Source of the DNA: Branchiostoma floridae
Taxonomy: Eukaryota > Chordata > Leptocardii > Amphioxiformes > Branchiostomatidae
Length of the DNA stretch: 60,000 nucleotides
Assembly (NCBI RefSeq): GCF_000003815.2
Contig: NC_049989.1
Location: 5,893,245-5,953,244, forward strand
Direction: 5' to 3'
Below, piece by piece: positions 45,901 through 58,700 of this stretch; the first letter of the stretch is position 1; each line of letters opens with the position of its first letter. The notes under the pieces were generated by a model, which made no database searches, was not told the DNA's origin, and saw nothing but the letters and a program-made list of their open reading frames with translations. Both the position numbers and the translations under genes were made by a program.

Positions 45901-47190
45901 TATCTCCACAGGCACCTGTTTCTCTCGGAGTTAGCATCTTCTCTATTGTATAACAAACAGCGTCTGTCCGTATGATTTTGACTCCATGTTTTGCCGTGTG
46001 GCACAGACGCCTAGCATCTTTCTCTTCATATCAAACATTTCCAAGACGCACGCTGTTAAGACAGACTTCGCCGGTGGCCTTAAAAATTAATTGCCTGTGG
46101 TCGTAAGATAGCCCTCCTGTCCGCACTTAACAGGCACTACGGGGACAGTGAAGAATACAGCCGCCAACGCGAGTTCTTACGAAACAGGTGACCCGCCAAA
46201 TTCATTAAATAGGACTACACGCGATCTGGCAGCTGATATCAGAGCGACCTCTTCAGCAGACGCGGTAGGTGCGGCGACACCGCAGGGCAGCGCTACGGAC
46301 GCTCGTCAGGTATTTTGCTGCGTTCTGCTGTCCTCACCTTATGGCGTCTCATGTTCGCTAGTGTTTCGTGTCCTGCATGGATGTACGATGCATGTTTGTG
46401 TGGGTTGATTACGTTTCTAGTGTTAAAAAGTAAATCATAGATACATGGACATACACTTCTGATGGTGTCGCAATCGTTACCGCTGTAGATGCGGCGGACA
46501 GATATATCTACTCATATCTTGCATAAAACACACCTTAGAAAGTCCAACGATATGTAAAAAAAAACTAAGACCGGACAGTCTTCACCTGGCAGTCATGAAC
46601 CGACTGAGCACTCAATAATTGGCTTTTCTGATTTCAAGAAAAAGCGAGGGAGTGGTATTCTTGTGTAGTTAAAAGCGAAAAGTGTCATCAGACTCGGTTT
46701 TCGAAACCCTATGCCGGCGTGGACAGGGAGTAAGGCACACGACGGTGGCCATGCGTACTCCTCTACCGACCCACGCATTCTGTGCCCATAAATAACATGC
46801 CAGTCCTTGCCTGTTGCTCGTAGATATCCCAACCAACAAGACCGTGGCAGCTCCTCTGTTTTCAAAGCGGATATGTGTGCGCTATCCCCGAACTGGTGAC
46901 AAGCGCGCGCTCCACTTCGAAGGCATACACAGCAATAACGCAGGCTGGAGACACATGTCTCATAGGAGATTGCTCGCTCCGGGGATTTTTGCTCCCCGTC
47001 TCTTTCCTTATCTTTGTGTTCACAAGTGAGTGGGTACAAAAAGGATGGGATGCTCTTGCTGAAGTCAAAAGCTATTCTAACTACAGGTCGGACCAGTGTA
47101 TAGCTTAAAGGTACCCAATATTTCGCACGAAAATACTAAAAATCTTCATATAGTTTCCCTTTTCAATAGTTTTGCTTTTTGCATGTCTAC

Positions 47191-48551
47191 TAGGGCTGGG
47201 TACCGGTACAGAAAATTCAGGTCCAGGTCCGGTTCAGGTCCAGAGGATCAGGTCCAGGTCCGGACCTGAACCTGGACCTGATTCAGTATGACTCATATCA
47301 ATGGTCCATTTCACTAAAAAGAAATTTGTTTGGTGGAGTATTAGACTCATACTGGCGTTTTAAAACCCTACACACTCGTTCTCATTGAAATGTCGAAAAT
47401 GGTCTTTTTTTGGTCGAAAAATAAATCGGCTTTATTTTCGGTGAAAACTACCTGGTTGTTTAGGGAAATTCCTCTTTTTACCATAGCCAAAAAATGGCAA
47501 CTTATTATTTTCGGTCCCATTGGTAATGCATTACAGGGCAGGTAACAAACGTTACCGGTAACGTTTGTTACAACAGTAGACTTTACCTTGTTTTCTTCGA
47601 AAGGACTTACCTTATTGACTACATCATTTAGCTATAACTGGACGTCAATAGGGACATTCAAAAAGTGGGCAGCTTTTTTACACCCGGTCAAGTAGAAAGG
47701 TTAGACAGCATCGAACAATGGTAACGTTTGTTACAGTCATTTCTGTACAACATTTTGTTAAGCAAGGTGGGATACAAATGACAGTCAACAACCCTTTCAT
47801 GTTTCTTTAGAAAGCCAGAAAAACTGTACAGCGTCACAAAAATGGTCAATTCTTGTTTTATACGTGGCTAACAAAAATGCCGCAACCGTCTAACTAGAGG
47901 TGGTAACGTTTGTTGCAGAATTTGGCGACAGGTATAAATCACGTTACATAGACTCGAAAATCAGTGAAGGGAGCGACCTGACGTGATCAGTCAGAGGGCC
48001 CGGCTACCTGGCTTCACCTGTCAAACATTCAGTCTGGGAACTGCATTACTTCATTTTTGGCTACTGTTTGAACTCTCTGTGTCTTCTCAGGCGACAGCCG
48101 TTTTTTGAGGGGTTGGAATCCTACTCGTGGCTGTAATTTCTTACAAGACATCAACCAATACGAATGATGTGGTGCATCTTTTGTAAAACATTACGGGGTT
48201 TGTGGAAAAATAAAAAAAAAACAGTGATGTTGCCTGCGATTTGCTCTATATCAAGTCTTAAAGAGAGGCGACAGCATTTTCGACATTTAAATGAGAACGA
48301 GCCTACAGCGCTAACTGCACCTGTACGATTGGCTGTAAAACTTGGTAGAAATTACAATAAACTCTACTCTACTTCACTCTTGTTATTTTCTTCCATCTAC
48401 AAGTGCCAAAACGTGTGGATGCCTGATGAAATAATCTGTTAATTTTCTAATCGGTCCAACATCCGGTCCACCTAATTTTTTAGGTCCGGTTTTTCTGGAC
48501 CGGTCCAATAAGAAAAACCGGTTTTGTACCGGTACGCTGTACCCAGCCCTA
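47191..48551. mobile_element. Non-autonomous hAT-type element, 1361 bp
   Basis: It begins TAGGGCTGGGTACCGGTAC and ends GTACCCAGCCCTA. It is flanked by a perfect 8-bp duplication ATGTCTAC (47183-47190 and 48552-48559). The TAGGGCTGGG terminus and 8-bp duplication are hallmarks of hAT transposons. Near both ends lie GGTCCAGGTCC / GGACCGGTCC motifs. No intact transposase frame. Confidence 0.9.
47542..47571. repeat. Perfect 30-bp palindrome inside the hAT-type element
   Basis: GTAACAAACGTTACC is followed directly by its reverse complement GGTAACGTTTGTTAC. The half-site GGTAACGTTTGTTRC recurs near 47719 and 47911. Confidence 0.92.
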
Positions 48552-48746
48552 ATGTCTACATTTGTTACAAACAGCACAGAAACAACCCGCACCAATGTGT
48601 CATTATCTTTGGCGGTACGAATGGATTCACGCTAGTCGGAATGAACAAGGATCTCCGCTTTTCTTCACGAACATACATAGCAATGGAATGGCCTCTTTAT
48701 TCTCCAGATATTATTCCGCAATAGACAATCTACTTTCCGCAAGGTA

Positions 48747-48935
48747 AAAGTTACTCCGAGTAGCTGGATAAATTTTGGAAACGGTCAAACGTTTCAAGTA
48801 GCATCCATAACCGCTGAGCAAACACCGTGGCACAACAGCGTTACTGGAGAAATGCAGTGGATGCTACCTAAAACGTCTGACCGCTTCTAAAACCAGTCCA
48901 GTTTCTTGAGTAACTGCTATCTTCGGTATCTTATT
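48747..48935. repeat. CAAGCAACTGGAT MITE, long copy
   Basis: TTTTGGAAACGGTCAAACGT and GTAGCATCCA pair with TGGATGCTACC and AACGTCTGACCGCTTCTAAA. The right end AGTTTCTTGAGTAACTGCTA matches 14553-14572. Confidence 0.8.
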
Positions 48936-49431
48936 ACCTAGATATCTAATCTTCATCGACGTATCAATTCAATTTACTGTGTCAATCTTTAACAGCGCTA
49001 CTTTAACGTCAAATATTGACACCTGACGACAGCTTGTACGTACAGCGTTCGGAACAGGGACGTAATTTCCGTTTTCCATGATTGATTTTTCTCCACGAGG
49101 CGGCGTGCGCACTGCTTAGCATTCTGGCTCTCACGGACCACTGCCTCGGGGGTTCCGCTTCTGTGCCCGTAGTAAGCCGTGTAGCCACATTACCCACACC
49201 CAGGCTGGGCCGTATGGACCGTTTATCAGATTACAGGCGATCTGTAACCGCCTTACCTTCCTGTCTTCACATCTATCATATTTTTCAAATATTCCAGCTG
49301 TGCATGTATGTCCTCTTTGGATCATAAACCACTGTGGGGCTTAATTTGCATAAAATGTACAGAAGAAGCTATTATATAGCTGGAATAGCGGAGTTGGTAC
49401 CGGCGACAAGTCGCCAAAATACATTCTTAAG

Positions 49432-49495
49432 ATGATGGATGAATAAAGAGCTTTATTGTACATTCATGCCTCGGCGGGCTAGGCACAGGTCGTTG
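49432..49495 (+). repeat. GGGCTAAGTACAGGTC dispersed repeat, copy 3
   Basis: TGAATAAAGAGCTTTATTGT and GCGGGCTAGGCACAGGTC correspond to copy 2 at 31587. CTACCAACACAGATGAGCTT follows at 49616. Confidence 0.65.
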
Positions 49496-50345
49496 ATAGT
49501 ATGTATGAACTATCGTCTGTCTGAAGAAGGTCGGAGTATTCGACCGCGGAAATTCATGGTGAGTCTTTCTTCTGTTGTGTTGAAACAAAGCTTAAACTTT
49601 TTCAACTATGGATTCTACCAACACAGATGAGCTTTCAATCGGATTTTAGATGATGTTTGTATAACGGCACTATTCAAAATATGCCGAAGCAGGATGAAAA
49701 AGGGGAATAACGTCCTTGGCGGAATTTTCAGGAAATGTCACGAAACTTCCTCTGATCCCCCAAGTACTAAGAGAAAGCTATCCTCCTCTGAAAATAAAAG
49801 AACAGTACTGTAGAGCACTTCATCTTCCTCTGTTTCCAATATAGGAGTTCCATCAAAGCACAGGTTCGGGCTATGTCTGAGTTCGTGTTTCACATGTTGC
49901 ATTTATGCACTAGCCTTGTGGCAATTACGTTTTCTTTCATGGCAGTACTAGCTAGTGCGGACAAAGATAGCAGCATCGTGAATCCATTGAATGGGTGAAG
50001 GCTGTCATTTTTGGTTGCCTTGTTAGAGTTAGTTTATTCAACATATATTGCAAGGTCGACGGCGCCATACTTAGTCAGACGTACAGTTTCATTATATAAC
50101 ATGGTGATATGTCTACAATGACATTTGGAAGCGTATTATATTTATTGGTCTGCAATCCTGGCGCCGTAAAGTTTGCATCAGTGCATGGCAGACTCCCCAA
50201 ACTTCACCATCAATCAAAAACCGCATCTATTTTCCCAGCCGTAGATGGAGATGTCAAGGGAAAGTCTGTTTTGAAACTAACACAAATTGCATTTTATCAA
50301 CGCTTCACAGGTTTCATCTTGTTTGCGTTTCATGTTCCAACTTAA

Positions 50346-51405
50346 GCCCCGGTCACAAAGCGCGTACGATTCCTTACGATGGACTATTCCGCATATCGTA
50401 CGATGAGCACAGTACATCGCAAGAAAATCGTAAGCATCGCAAGCCATCGCAACGCATCGGATGGTGTTCAAAATTTTTTCAGCGTCGCACGATTTTTCAC
50501 TTGTGTCTCTTCTGTATAGCCGTCTGACCGCTTTTGTGCTTCTTTAACCAACAAAATGTGGACATAGCTGTTAAATACCTTCCTATAATATCTTTAACTG
50601 TAAAAATAAATTAAAAAAGACCATGACAACAAGAGTATTGCAAGCAAAAGTTCAAATCAAGTGTGAGTACTGGTATGGTTATCTCGGCCTGCTTGCCGGC
50701 TCTACGTGTCAGGCTCTTTCGAAGATCGTATCATGATATGCTATCAACAAAAAGATACCATCATACAAAAATCATATGATAAGCATTATATCATATGTAT
50801 TTCCGACTCATATAGCCTGCCTTTATGTTTGAGTTGTCCCCATGGTTATTACGATTATGGTAAACTGACCCAAGACCGACGAGAGCTGAGATTTGATCTA
50901 ATTATAAACTCACGTGCATGAAGCGATCAAACAATTGTCTGCATCACCTGTGCGGGACACGCTGTTCTCTGGTTGCGACTGTGGCAGTTGCGACTGATAT
51001 ATTTCCCCTTTTCGTCAATATCGACAATATCAGGGAAAACTGAAACCATCACAACATGCTAAAAAATCATAAATCTATAACCTCATCAGTAGACAAAAAT
51101 TGCCGTAATGAACTCTGCTATGGGGGCAAATAAAATCTTACGACGATGGCGAAATTTTGAACATGTTCAAAATCCATTTCAGCTCTATTTTTCGCCATAC
51201 GACGCTCCCCGATTTACTATGATTCACTGCGATTGACGCAGGCACGCTCTTATGACCTCATCGTACGATGCACTACGCGCTTTGTGACCACGGCTTTATA
51301 TACTTAAACCATTGCTTCCGATTCTCCCCCGACTTACGACGCACTGCGCTTATCCTGCGCATCGGAAGGAATCGCAAGGAATCGTACGCGCTTTGTGACC
51401 GGGGC
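50346..51405. mobile_element. TTAA-flanked TIR element, 1060 bp
   Basis: The left end GCCCCGGTCACAAAGCGCGT and right end ACGCGCTTTGTGACCGGGGC are perfect inverted repeats, extended by ACGATTCCTTACGATG / ATCGCAAGGAATCGT. Both are flanked by TTAA (50342-50345 and 51406-51409), the piggyBac-type duplication. A second right-end copy (CGCGCTTTGTGACCACGGC) ends near 51295 inside the element. No transposase. Confidence 0.88.
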
Positions 51406-51590
51406 TTAAAGCTGACGGCTTGCGTTACAATGGACAGCTCCCGAATACTCTGCGTGAAGGTTCCCGTCTCGGAGGCACCAAACGTCTATAGCGTTAGCCA
51501 GACAAAATACATTCTAGAAGACAGCGCAAATCTATGAGAAGCTACCTGCAAGCACTTTTAATTTTCAACGGGAAGTACATTTCGGATGTA

Positions 51591-51690
51591 NNNNNNNNNN
51601 NNNNNNNNNNNNNNNNNNNNNNNNNNNNNNNNNNNNNNNNNNNNNNNNNNNNNNNNNNNNNNNNNNNNNNNNNNNNNNNNNNNNNNNNNN
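51591..51690. other. Assembly gap (100 N)
   Basis: Run of N. Confidence 0.99.
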
Positions 51691-51770
51691 GACGCTCGCT
51701 AGCCTACAAAATTAGAATCGAGGAAACTTCTCTCAATATTTGGTCGCAAGTGGGTTCTTTACATAAGCTG

Positions 51771-52010
51771 ACCGCCGTAGCTCAACGTAGTCCAGTAGTT
51801 AGCGGACCTGCCTCTGCAACTAGCTAGATGCCGTAAATTCGATCTAGACTGCGTCGCTCACCCGATATTAGGCAAGTTAAGGGAAAGGGTCGTAGTCTTT
51901 AGGACGGGATGTTAAGCCATGGTCCACTGTTCATTGTGTTTCTCGAAAAGATCTAGGGGAATTTCCCGGTACGATGAACCTGTAAATACTGTACATATAG
52001 TCTGTCTTCT
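51771..52010 (+). repeat. tRNA-derived SINE
   Basis: A tRNA-like head (CCGTAGCTCAACGTAGTCCA, TTAGCGGACCTGCCTCTGCA, then AAATTCGATCT as a decayed box B) is followed by GGACGGGATGTTAAGCCATG. It is a different family from 11466 and 13915. The box B is too damaged for a working tRNA. Confidence 0.6.
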
Positions 52011-55000
52011 ATGTCACGAGCAGTAAAAGAGTATCTCTTCAAAGAACTAAACTGGATCGATATCCACTTTCACGTTTCCAAGTACAACGAATATAGAGCG
52101 TAGTTCCCCTTACAGAGAAGTTCTAAGAAAACGGTTTCTTTTCAAAATGTGTGAGAGCTTTGTAAAGATGTATCGAATCAGCTGAATACGGTCGTTACGA
52201 AGCCGTTACACACGGGAAATCGCCGGGACTATACAAAGCCGCAGTGCTGCAGCTCTATGATAAATGGTCCAGAATCTTGTTACCGGTAAGATATTGGGTG
52301 ACTAGGCCAACAACCGGCCCGGAATACTCAATATGTCTCGGTGAGTTTGGAACGAAGCAATCGCCTAATCTCCAAGCAGATGTTGGAGGTGGAAGGTCGT
52401 TTTCTGGTTGTCTACTGGCCTCAGTTTAAAAGACATTGCTACAAGACTCTCACCTAGACATTCTCTCAGTCTCAGTGTACCGAAAACCCGTACTGTTAGT
52501 ATTAGCAAGTCCTTCCTCCATTGCGCAACCCGGCTCTGTAACAAGGCAATATCCCTGTAGTACCATCAACATTTAGCCGCATATTACGTATGGTTTATCA
52601 AACATGATTTTAATCAATTATTGTACTATGTTAATCAGAGTTAATGTTAATCAACAAATGATGCACGCGACCGATTGATTGATTGTTAATCAGAGTGTAA
52701 AAAGTTTATTTGTTTATTTGTTGTGAAGTCGTGCAATAAGGACTAAATTCGTGTGTATTGCCCTCGAGACCCTTACCAAATAAAACATTGACATTGAGAT
52801 CTTCCACACCTAATATCTGCTTGGATATTACCCACCACCGTCCCCTCACATTGCACAGCAAAAGAACGTTTGATGAGTGCAAATAAAAACAACGTATTAT
52901 CGCCCACTATGATAATCACGTCGTCACTTTTAATGGTGATTTGATATGACAGATTATGAGTGATTTAATCTAAAACGCTGACGCATGCATAAATAGATAA
53001 TCACCTCAGTTATATGGATTTACACAAAGAGATGGAGGTCAGCGGTGTAGTGGCCTTTTGTCCTTGGAGATTTAGTGTATACGTGATTATAATTATACCG
53101 CCTATGCTCTGTCTTAAACTTGATGATACGCATTGCCTTTTATATAAGTCATTAAAAACCATAAAATCCTCATCTTGTTATGAACTGACGCCAATATGTA
53201 ACTATATCTGTAGTCCTGGGTTAAACACCTTTTATGTTTTATAAATTATTTATAAACCACATATTTGCATGTCAAAAGGATGATGTTGTACATTGACGTC
53301 AACACTAACAGAAAACGAATAGATTAGATCCCTTGTCTGAAACCGAATTATACGTCTTCCGTCGTACCAATTCATTTAAGAATTTGCCTTCACTTTTTCT
53401 TTAAAGCGGATTACGCCTTCGTCACCATCGCTTGTCTAAGATTAGGTCATACACACAACACAGTCTGTAATCTCTTTACTTTAAAAGTAGGTCATTCGTC
53501 TGTACTCTTAACACTCATGTGATGAATACTTTATACAACATGGATTTCAAAGAAATTCCGCAAAATTTTTCTTGTAGACCGATGGGTAAATGCTTTTATA
53601 AAACACTGACATACTGAATTCGTGCCGTTAAACACGGTTGAACCTCGCCTTCCTTACATAAAGAATGTATTCTAAATTTATCTTCACTGTACGCCAAATA
53701 GCAGTTTACAGTATACTCATTAAGCAATTGGATCTGATTTCAGAAACAGTCAGACGTTTCAGATGGCATCCAAACCTTTCCTCTATTAGCAATATTATCC
53801 AACGGAGGATGGTACCCAGGCTAAGATCGTTATGCATCGGTGCATCTTTTTTAAGCCCCAAAAATGTCGTTCACATAAAAGAATCTCTAGCAGCGTCCAA
53901 AATGATGACAAGTAAGCTGTCAGAAATTATTCAAGGACGACCATAGCTTCCCCGAATCTGATCTATTCTCATCCCCATCATTCACCTACGAACTAACGTA
54001 CCCTCCAGCTTACCGTCTAAAGATAGAATAGCATAACTGGCCTACGTGTGAAACGTATTCATGCAATTACAGTTTAATAAAGATGGTTCTGGAATAGCCG
54101 TCCCCTCATGTAGAGTGGATGATATACGGTTCTTTGAAGGTCTGGTCCGCTGTGCATCCCCATTATTCCATCTCGTTGAATGACGATTGATTTTTCTTTG
54201 TTGCCAACAGGATACATCAGTCTTCTTTATGTATTCTTCTCGTCATATTTCCAAACCAGGAAAGAGCAATAAATCTACTAGTTAGGTGTCGAATTGCGCG
54301 ATATCCGATCCGGGAACGGCCACAGTTTTATTTTCTGCCGTATAATGAGGACCTTTGTGGTCGTATAAAGGCTTTTTTCCGATATCGAGAAAAAAGAGCT
54401 CCAAAGTATTCGTGCGAGACCTCGGTGGGAGTCCCAATATATTTTCAACATCAGGGCGCATTAAAAGTCAACCACTATTTAAGGTTGGTTCACTAGGTGT
54501 GTATGGGAGTCTTAGCAGGGCTCCACATGTTGCTGAAAAAAAAAATTGGAAAAATATAGCCAAATAATATGTCGTCGGAGTTTCGGTCGAAAATTCATCA
54601 TACTCCTCGGACAGCTAACTCCGCTGGCATGTTACATTTGTATGTGCCTATATTTGTCCAATTTCTACTATTTTGCCAGCGACCCATGGAGCCTGGTGGA
54701 GGACCTTACTGGGTCTTGAATATATACGCACCTTTGAACCCGGCATAATGTCATAACACATTGAGTTTTACCACAGCAGCGTGGTTTTAGCCCAACCAGG
54801 AGTCCAGTTGCGTTCTGGATCATATGGATTGTGTGAAATCCTATTTGCTGCAGAAATTACATGTAGCTATAGCCGCGCACCGGCGTACAATAATCCTATT
54901 TTCACTGGCATCCCGGCTCTAGGTCTGTTCAGCCGCTAAATGTTGTACTAATCACAGAGGTTTGTGCAGGGGTGAGCGCACAATGTGGCTGTAATGCTAA

Positions 55001-55284
55001 ATTGTGTTGTGTATCGTATTTGCCGACCAGCCACAGGGGATTAAAGTACAAATATATAGCTTTGTACCCTTTCTCCCCTTCTCCTTTATTGCGAGGGGAG
55101 TCTTTGCAAAGTGATTGGGACGAAGGAAGGTGAAAGTATATGTATGTATATACCCACCACAAAGTCCGTGTCCTTCCTCAGTCGCCGATGTGTGAGAAAG
55201 TAGGTAGCACCCTCCGTCCCGGTCGAGAGACTGTTGTCGCTATGATATATTTAATCACTTTTTTACCGTTGTATTTTTACACAG
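52011..55284. other. Intergenic / probable 5' intron of the receptor, no recognisable gene
   Basis: It contains a MITE-terminus remnant (AATCTCCAAGCAGATGT at 52367, ATATCTGCTTGGATATT at 52807) and a CAAGCAACTGGAT-family fragment at 53716-53790 (AAGCAATTGGATCTGATT, CAGTCAGACGTTTCAGA). Otherwise AT-rich non-coding sequence. Confidence 0.4.
55281..55284 (+). other. Probable 3' splice site in the 5'UTR of the receptor gene
   Basis: The pyrimidine-rich tract TTTTTTACCGTTGTATTTTT followed by ACACAG|ATTTGC ends 38 bp before the receptor ATG. An intron acceptor here would place the first, non-coding exon upstream. Confidence 0.5.
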
Positions 55285-55302
55285 ATTTGCTGTAAGACGC
55301 AC

Positions 55303-55308
55303 ATGTAG
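55303..55308 (+). promoter_or_regulatory. Start-stop uORF (ATG TAG) ahead of the receptor
   Basis: ATG at 55303 is followed immediately by TAG, 14 nt before the main ATG. If transcribed, it is a minimal start-stop uORF, a known stalling type of element. Confidence 0.5.
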
Positions 55309-55322
55309 AGGCCGTTCCAGCC

Positions 55323-55599
55323 ATGGACCATTTCGTCAACAACACGACCGTTACCGATGACGTCATGGACAACATCCCCCTCATGAAGCACTCCCCCCTG
55401 GTGGCCGCCATCTTCACGGCGTTCTACGTCATCATCTTCGTCATGGGCGTCACGGGCAACCTGCTGGTCTGCGTCGTCGTCATCAAGGACCGGAGCATGC
55501 GCACGGTGACCAACTACTTCATCGTGAACCTGGCCGTGAGCGACCTACTGGTCATGCTGCTCTGTCTGCCCGTCACCCTGGTGGACAACTTACTCACAG
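55323..55599 (+). CDS. Rhodopsin-class GPCR, first coding exon (NPFF/RFamide-receptor-like)
   Basis: This exon encodes 92 residues plus one base of a peptide-type class A GPCR at the plasma membrane. The start is CCATGG (strong Kozak). The N-terminus has overlapping N-glycosylation sequons (NNTT, residues 6-9). TM1 (about 28-53) has the conserved TGN-LLV motif. The first loop has MRTVTNYF. TM2 has NLAVSDLLV (the conserved LAxxD) and CLPVTLVDNLLTG. The last stretch closely recalls neuropeptide FF receptors, where TLVDNLITG also precedes the ECL1 tryptophan. The exon ends at ACAG|GTCGGT (phase 1), with an unusual donor. TM3-TM7 were not found in the remaining 4.4 kb, so the gene presumably runs off the right edge. 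Codons are much more GC-rich than the surroundings. Subfamily is inference; orexin- or QRFP-type receptors are alternatives. Confidence 0.85.
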
Positions 55600-55620
55600 G
55601 TCGGTTGGTTTGTCTCTCAT

Positions 55621-55668
55621 GATCAGTTTCTCTCAGTCTCTCTCTCTCAGTCTCTCTCTCCCAGTCTT

Positions 55669-55700
<32 letters not shown>

Positions 55701-55760
55701 GATCTTCTCGTGGAAGTTGAAAGTTAAAGGGAAAAGATCTATCTATCTATCTATCAATCT
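55621..55760. repeat. CT-rich and (ATCT)n simple repeats
   Basis: TCTCTCTC with CAGTCTCT interruptions (about 55626-55700), then CTATCTATCTATCTATC (about 55738-55765), just inside the receptor's first coding intron. Confidence 0.85.
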
Positions 55761-55765
55761 ATCTC

Positions 55766-58700
55766 AACTCCCTTCTTCAGAAAGAATGACCAATTCAGTG
55801 TGACACGTGACTTTGTGGACACGTGATTCCAGCAATGGGTCAAAGAAGGTCAACGATGTATTGCAGATTGTCTCTGATTAGTGAAGGTATAAGGCGGAAA
55901 GTTCTGTAAAATGCATTTTTGTCATCATGGTTTTAAGCCAAATAGCCAGTTGTCTTTACAAGGCTTTGAAGCTGTTGCCCGTATTGACTGACAAAAAGTA
56001 TACGATAGATGAAACATCACTAAAACAGGGCGGATTTACGTAGCATTGCTTTTTGGTTCAATACGTTGATAATGGGTTTTCCCATGGCTAAAGGTGAAAG
56101 GGTCCTTGAGTCCTTTAATTTCCGGTGATTCACGTCATCCTTTGGTGCGTGGGTCGGGCCTTGTCCCCCGCGTCACTTATCGACACAGAGTCTGAGATCT
56201 CAGGTTAAAAGGATAGCGACATGATGGTCACTTCATGAATTATCTAGTACCCGTTCGAGGCAGGGTGAAGTGCCGACTACTTTCTGTCGGAAAGAAATGC
56301 AGAGTTTTTCAGTGCTCAATAGCAGCACAACTCGAGAAGCTCTTGATAGATGTAGAAATAGAAATATCCAAATCCTGCTTTTTGTTTGTGTGCTAGACCA
56401 GTCATCCTCACCATCATCTTCGCCGCATGTATTAAAAACACTACGCCAGAGCTGACGAAAGACTAGTGCACTATACGGTTCTTGACCTTATTTCCACAGC
56501 CACACCACACTTTACTGTATGCAACCACAGTTGAATATGATTACATACACTACAACCTGTAGCCAATGTGCCATAACAGTTGTGTCCAGCATTTTGTAAA
56601 CGTTATCTTCCGCCACCTTTGCTGCTTTATGTTGTATTTGGTTGAACTGACACCCATATATTAAGCTGGTTCATTCCGACAACCGACTCCTCCAATTCAG
56701 CCATATTGGAATAAAGTCTCTTCAAGTTAACTACACTTGTGTCGCCCACGAGGCGTTCCTTTGGCGGACGTCCTTCTACTAAACTGGCGTTAATCGAACA
56801 AAGTTAACTTGCTAGAGGGAGAGAGAGAGAAATGTCCTACAGAGGACAGAGGGACGCGGTGACGAACAGCACGTCAACCCTCAGCAAGGCAACTCTCTAT
56901 AAGCCGTGATAAATTACACAGTCTCGGCTTATTACAGGATCCAATTTCACGTCCCGACGGGGTCACCTTTGTCATTACATTGGGCTTAAAGCATCACCTG
57001 TCTACTGTTGATGACATTGACTCTTCATAAGCCGTAAAGACATTGGTCACAATAGGAGCTGGGTGACTTTTAAGAAGCTCAGCAAGGGGTTGTGAGTAGG
57101 GGCATATTTCACATTCATCTTCGAATCATCGTTACCACATCATAGCCTCTAATGATTGTAAGAAACTTATCCCATACTACAACTCCTGTATTAGTTAGAT
57201 AAGCCTTAAGGTAAGTAATAGCACTGTAGTTATGTTGATGTCATACTTTGTACCTCGTACAAGTGTTGTGCAATAAAGTTATGTATCATATTATGTATCG
57301 AACCATAGCATATCATATCAAGAAGTATAGCGAACCCCAGAGTCAGAGTTATGCACTATACTACAGCTTTGGAAAGGACGGGCCAACGGGCACCGTTTAA
57401 CTAAGGAAAGACAAATGTATATCTTATATCTTTCCAACCTGTCCAGAAATATAATGTTTTGCTTGGAAATAGCTTTTCTTTGAATTTCGATAAGATGATA
57501 TCACATCCTGTGAATAAATATACGGCTGTGAAATAATGCAATACTCGCAAGGATATCCATGCTTAAAGCTATTTCTATGCAAATGGAGGATTGGGACCAG
57601 TACTGGGCTTGGGTCCCCGTCCGTGTAAAAACTTAAGGAAAGGTCTAATTACTCATTACAGGATTGTGATTGTAATAATTTCCACTTCCCCTGGCTGCTA
57701 TCGCTCGATGTAATGTCAAACGTCGCAGGGAGAGGTTATACGGATAATTAAGAAAGACGTTCCATCATATATTTATCCTCCCGGGTAGCAAAACTGTTCT
57801 TGGCACAGTTACCCTATCTTTACCCTATCTGAGCTGTTTGGAGAAAGACAACTGTTTCGGTAAAGATAGGGGGTGTTTATGAACAAATTATGTTTGAAGT
57901 TTTAGATTTTTGTGTGCTTTCTTATTCTTCATTCCATGCATTTCTGTGTACTTGTACGAACTATGGTCACTGGCAGAAAAAAATTCAAACACTCCGCAAC
58001 ATACCTAAATATATTACAGCTACATTTATTCTGGCTCTTCAGCTAATTTCCGTAAACGGTCCATTCGCAATAGTCAATGCAATATCGTAGAAGTGTATTA
58101 GCACGCTCGTCAACACCAAGATGTTTCGAGGTGTAGAGGATTATCGTTTTAGGATTGGGCTTTATGAGCCGTTTGTAAACCCGAGCTGGTGAACTTTCTA
58201 TTTCCATTTCTTCCCTTTATCATGATGTTATTGTAAGTTTGCAATTGAAATGTTGCTGTCTATGCACTTTTACATCTTTGAGTGTGAGATGGCATCGACC
58301 AGCTTGCGGTCGACCGTTTCAAATGACAACCGTTCTTCTACGGTGACGTCTTCTACTTCTCACCTTTCTTTCTTTCTTTCTAAACCGACCCTTTATTGTG
58401 CCAACCAGCGACCCTTTATTGTACCTCCATCATACATTTGTCATTGACTTTTATGAATACGGTTTTCCCAGCGGTCTGGAGTAGACTCCAAAGTATTGCC
58501 CCGAGTTCTGCAGACGCATTACCAAAAAACCTTATAGCCATCGAAAATTCACGATCCATGCCATAATATTCCAACAAAGTACTAAAATGTGATGTTTTGT
58601 GCTTCATAAAATACTCCCACTCCCCCAATCTTATTCCACAACATCACGGCCCAAAGCAATATCATTGGCAGTAGTTACAGCCACTCCTATGAAAAATGAT

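Noticed and set aside
46148-46325. Possible small plus-strand exon ending at CGTCAG|GTATTT
   Set aside because: It reads as Ala/Thr-rich peptide with an acceptable donor, but the acceptor is poor, no partner exon is visible and no family is recognised.
46593-47039. 148-codon minus-strand open frame, with overlapping plus-strand frames
   Set aside because: Composition and residues resemble no family, and several overlapping frames are open on both strands, as expected in locally GC-rich DNA.
51771-51850. tRNA gene on the plus strand
   Set aside because: Box B is degenerate (AAATTCGATCT), and the following sequence marks it as a SINE.
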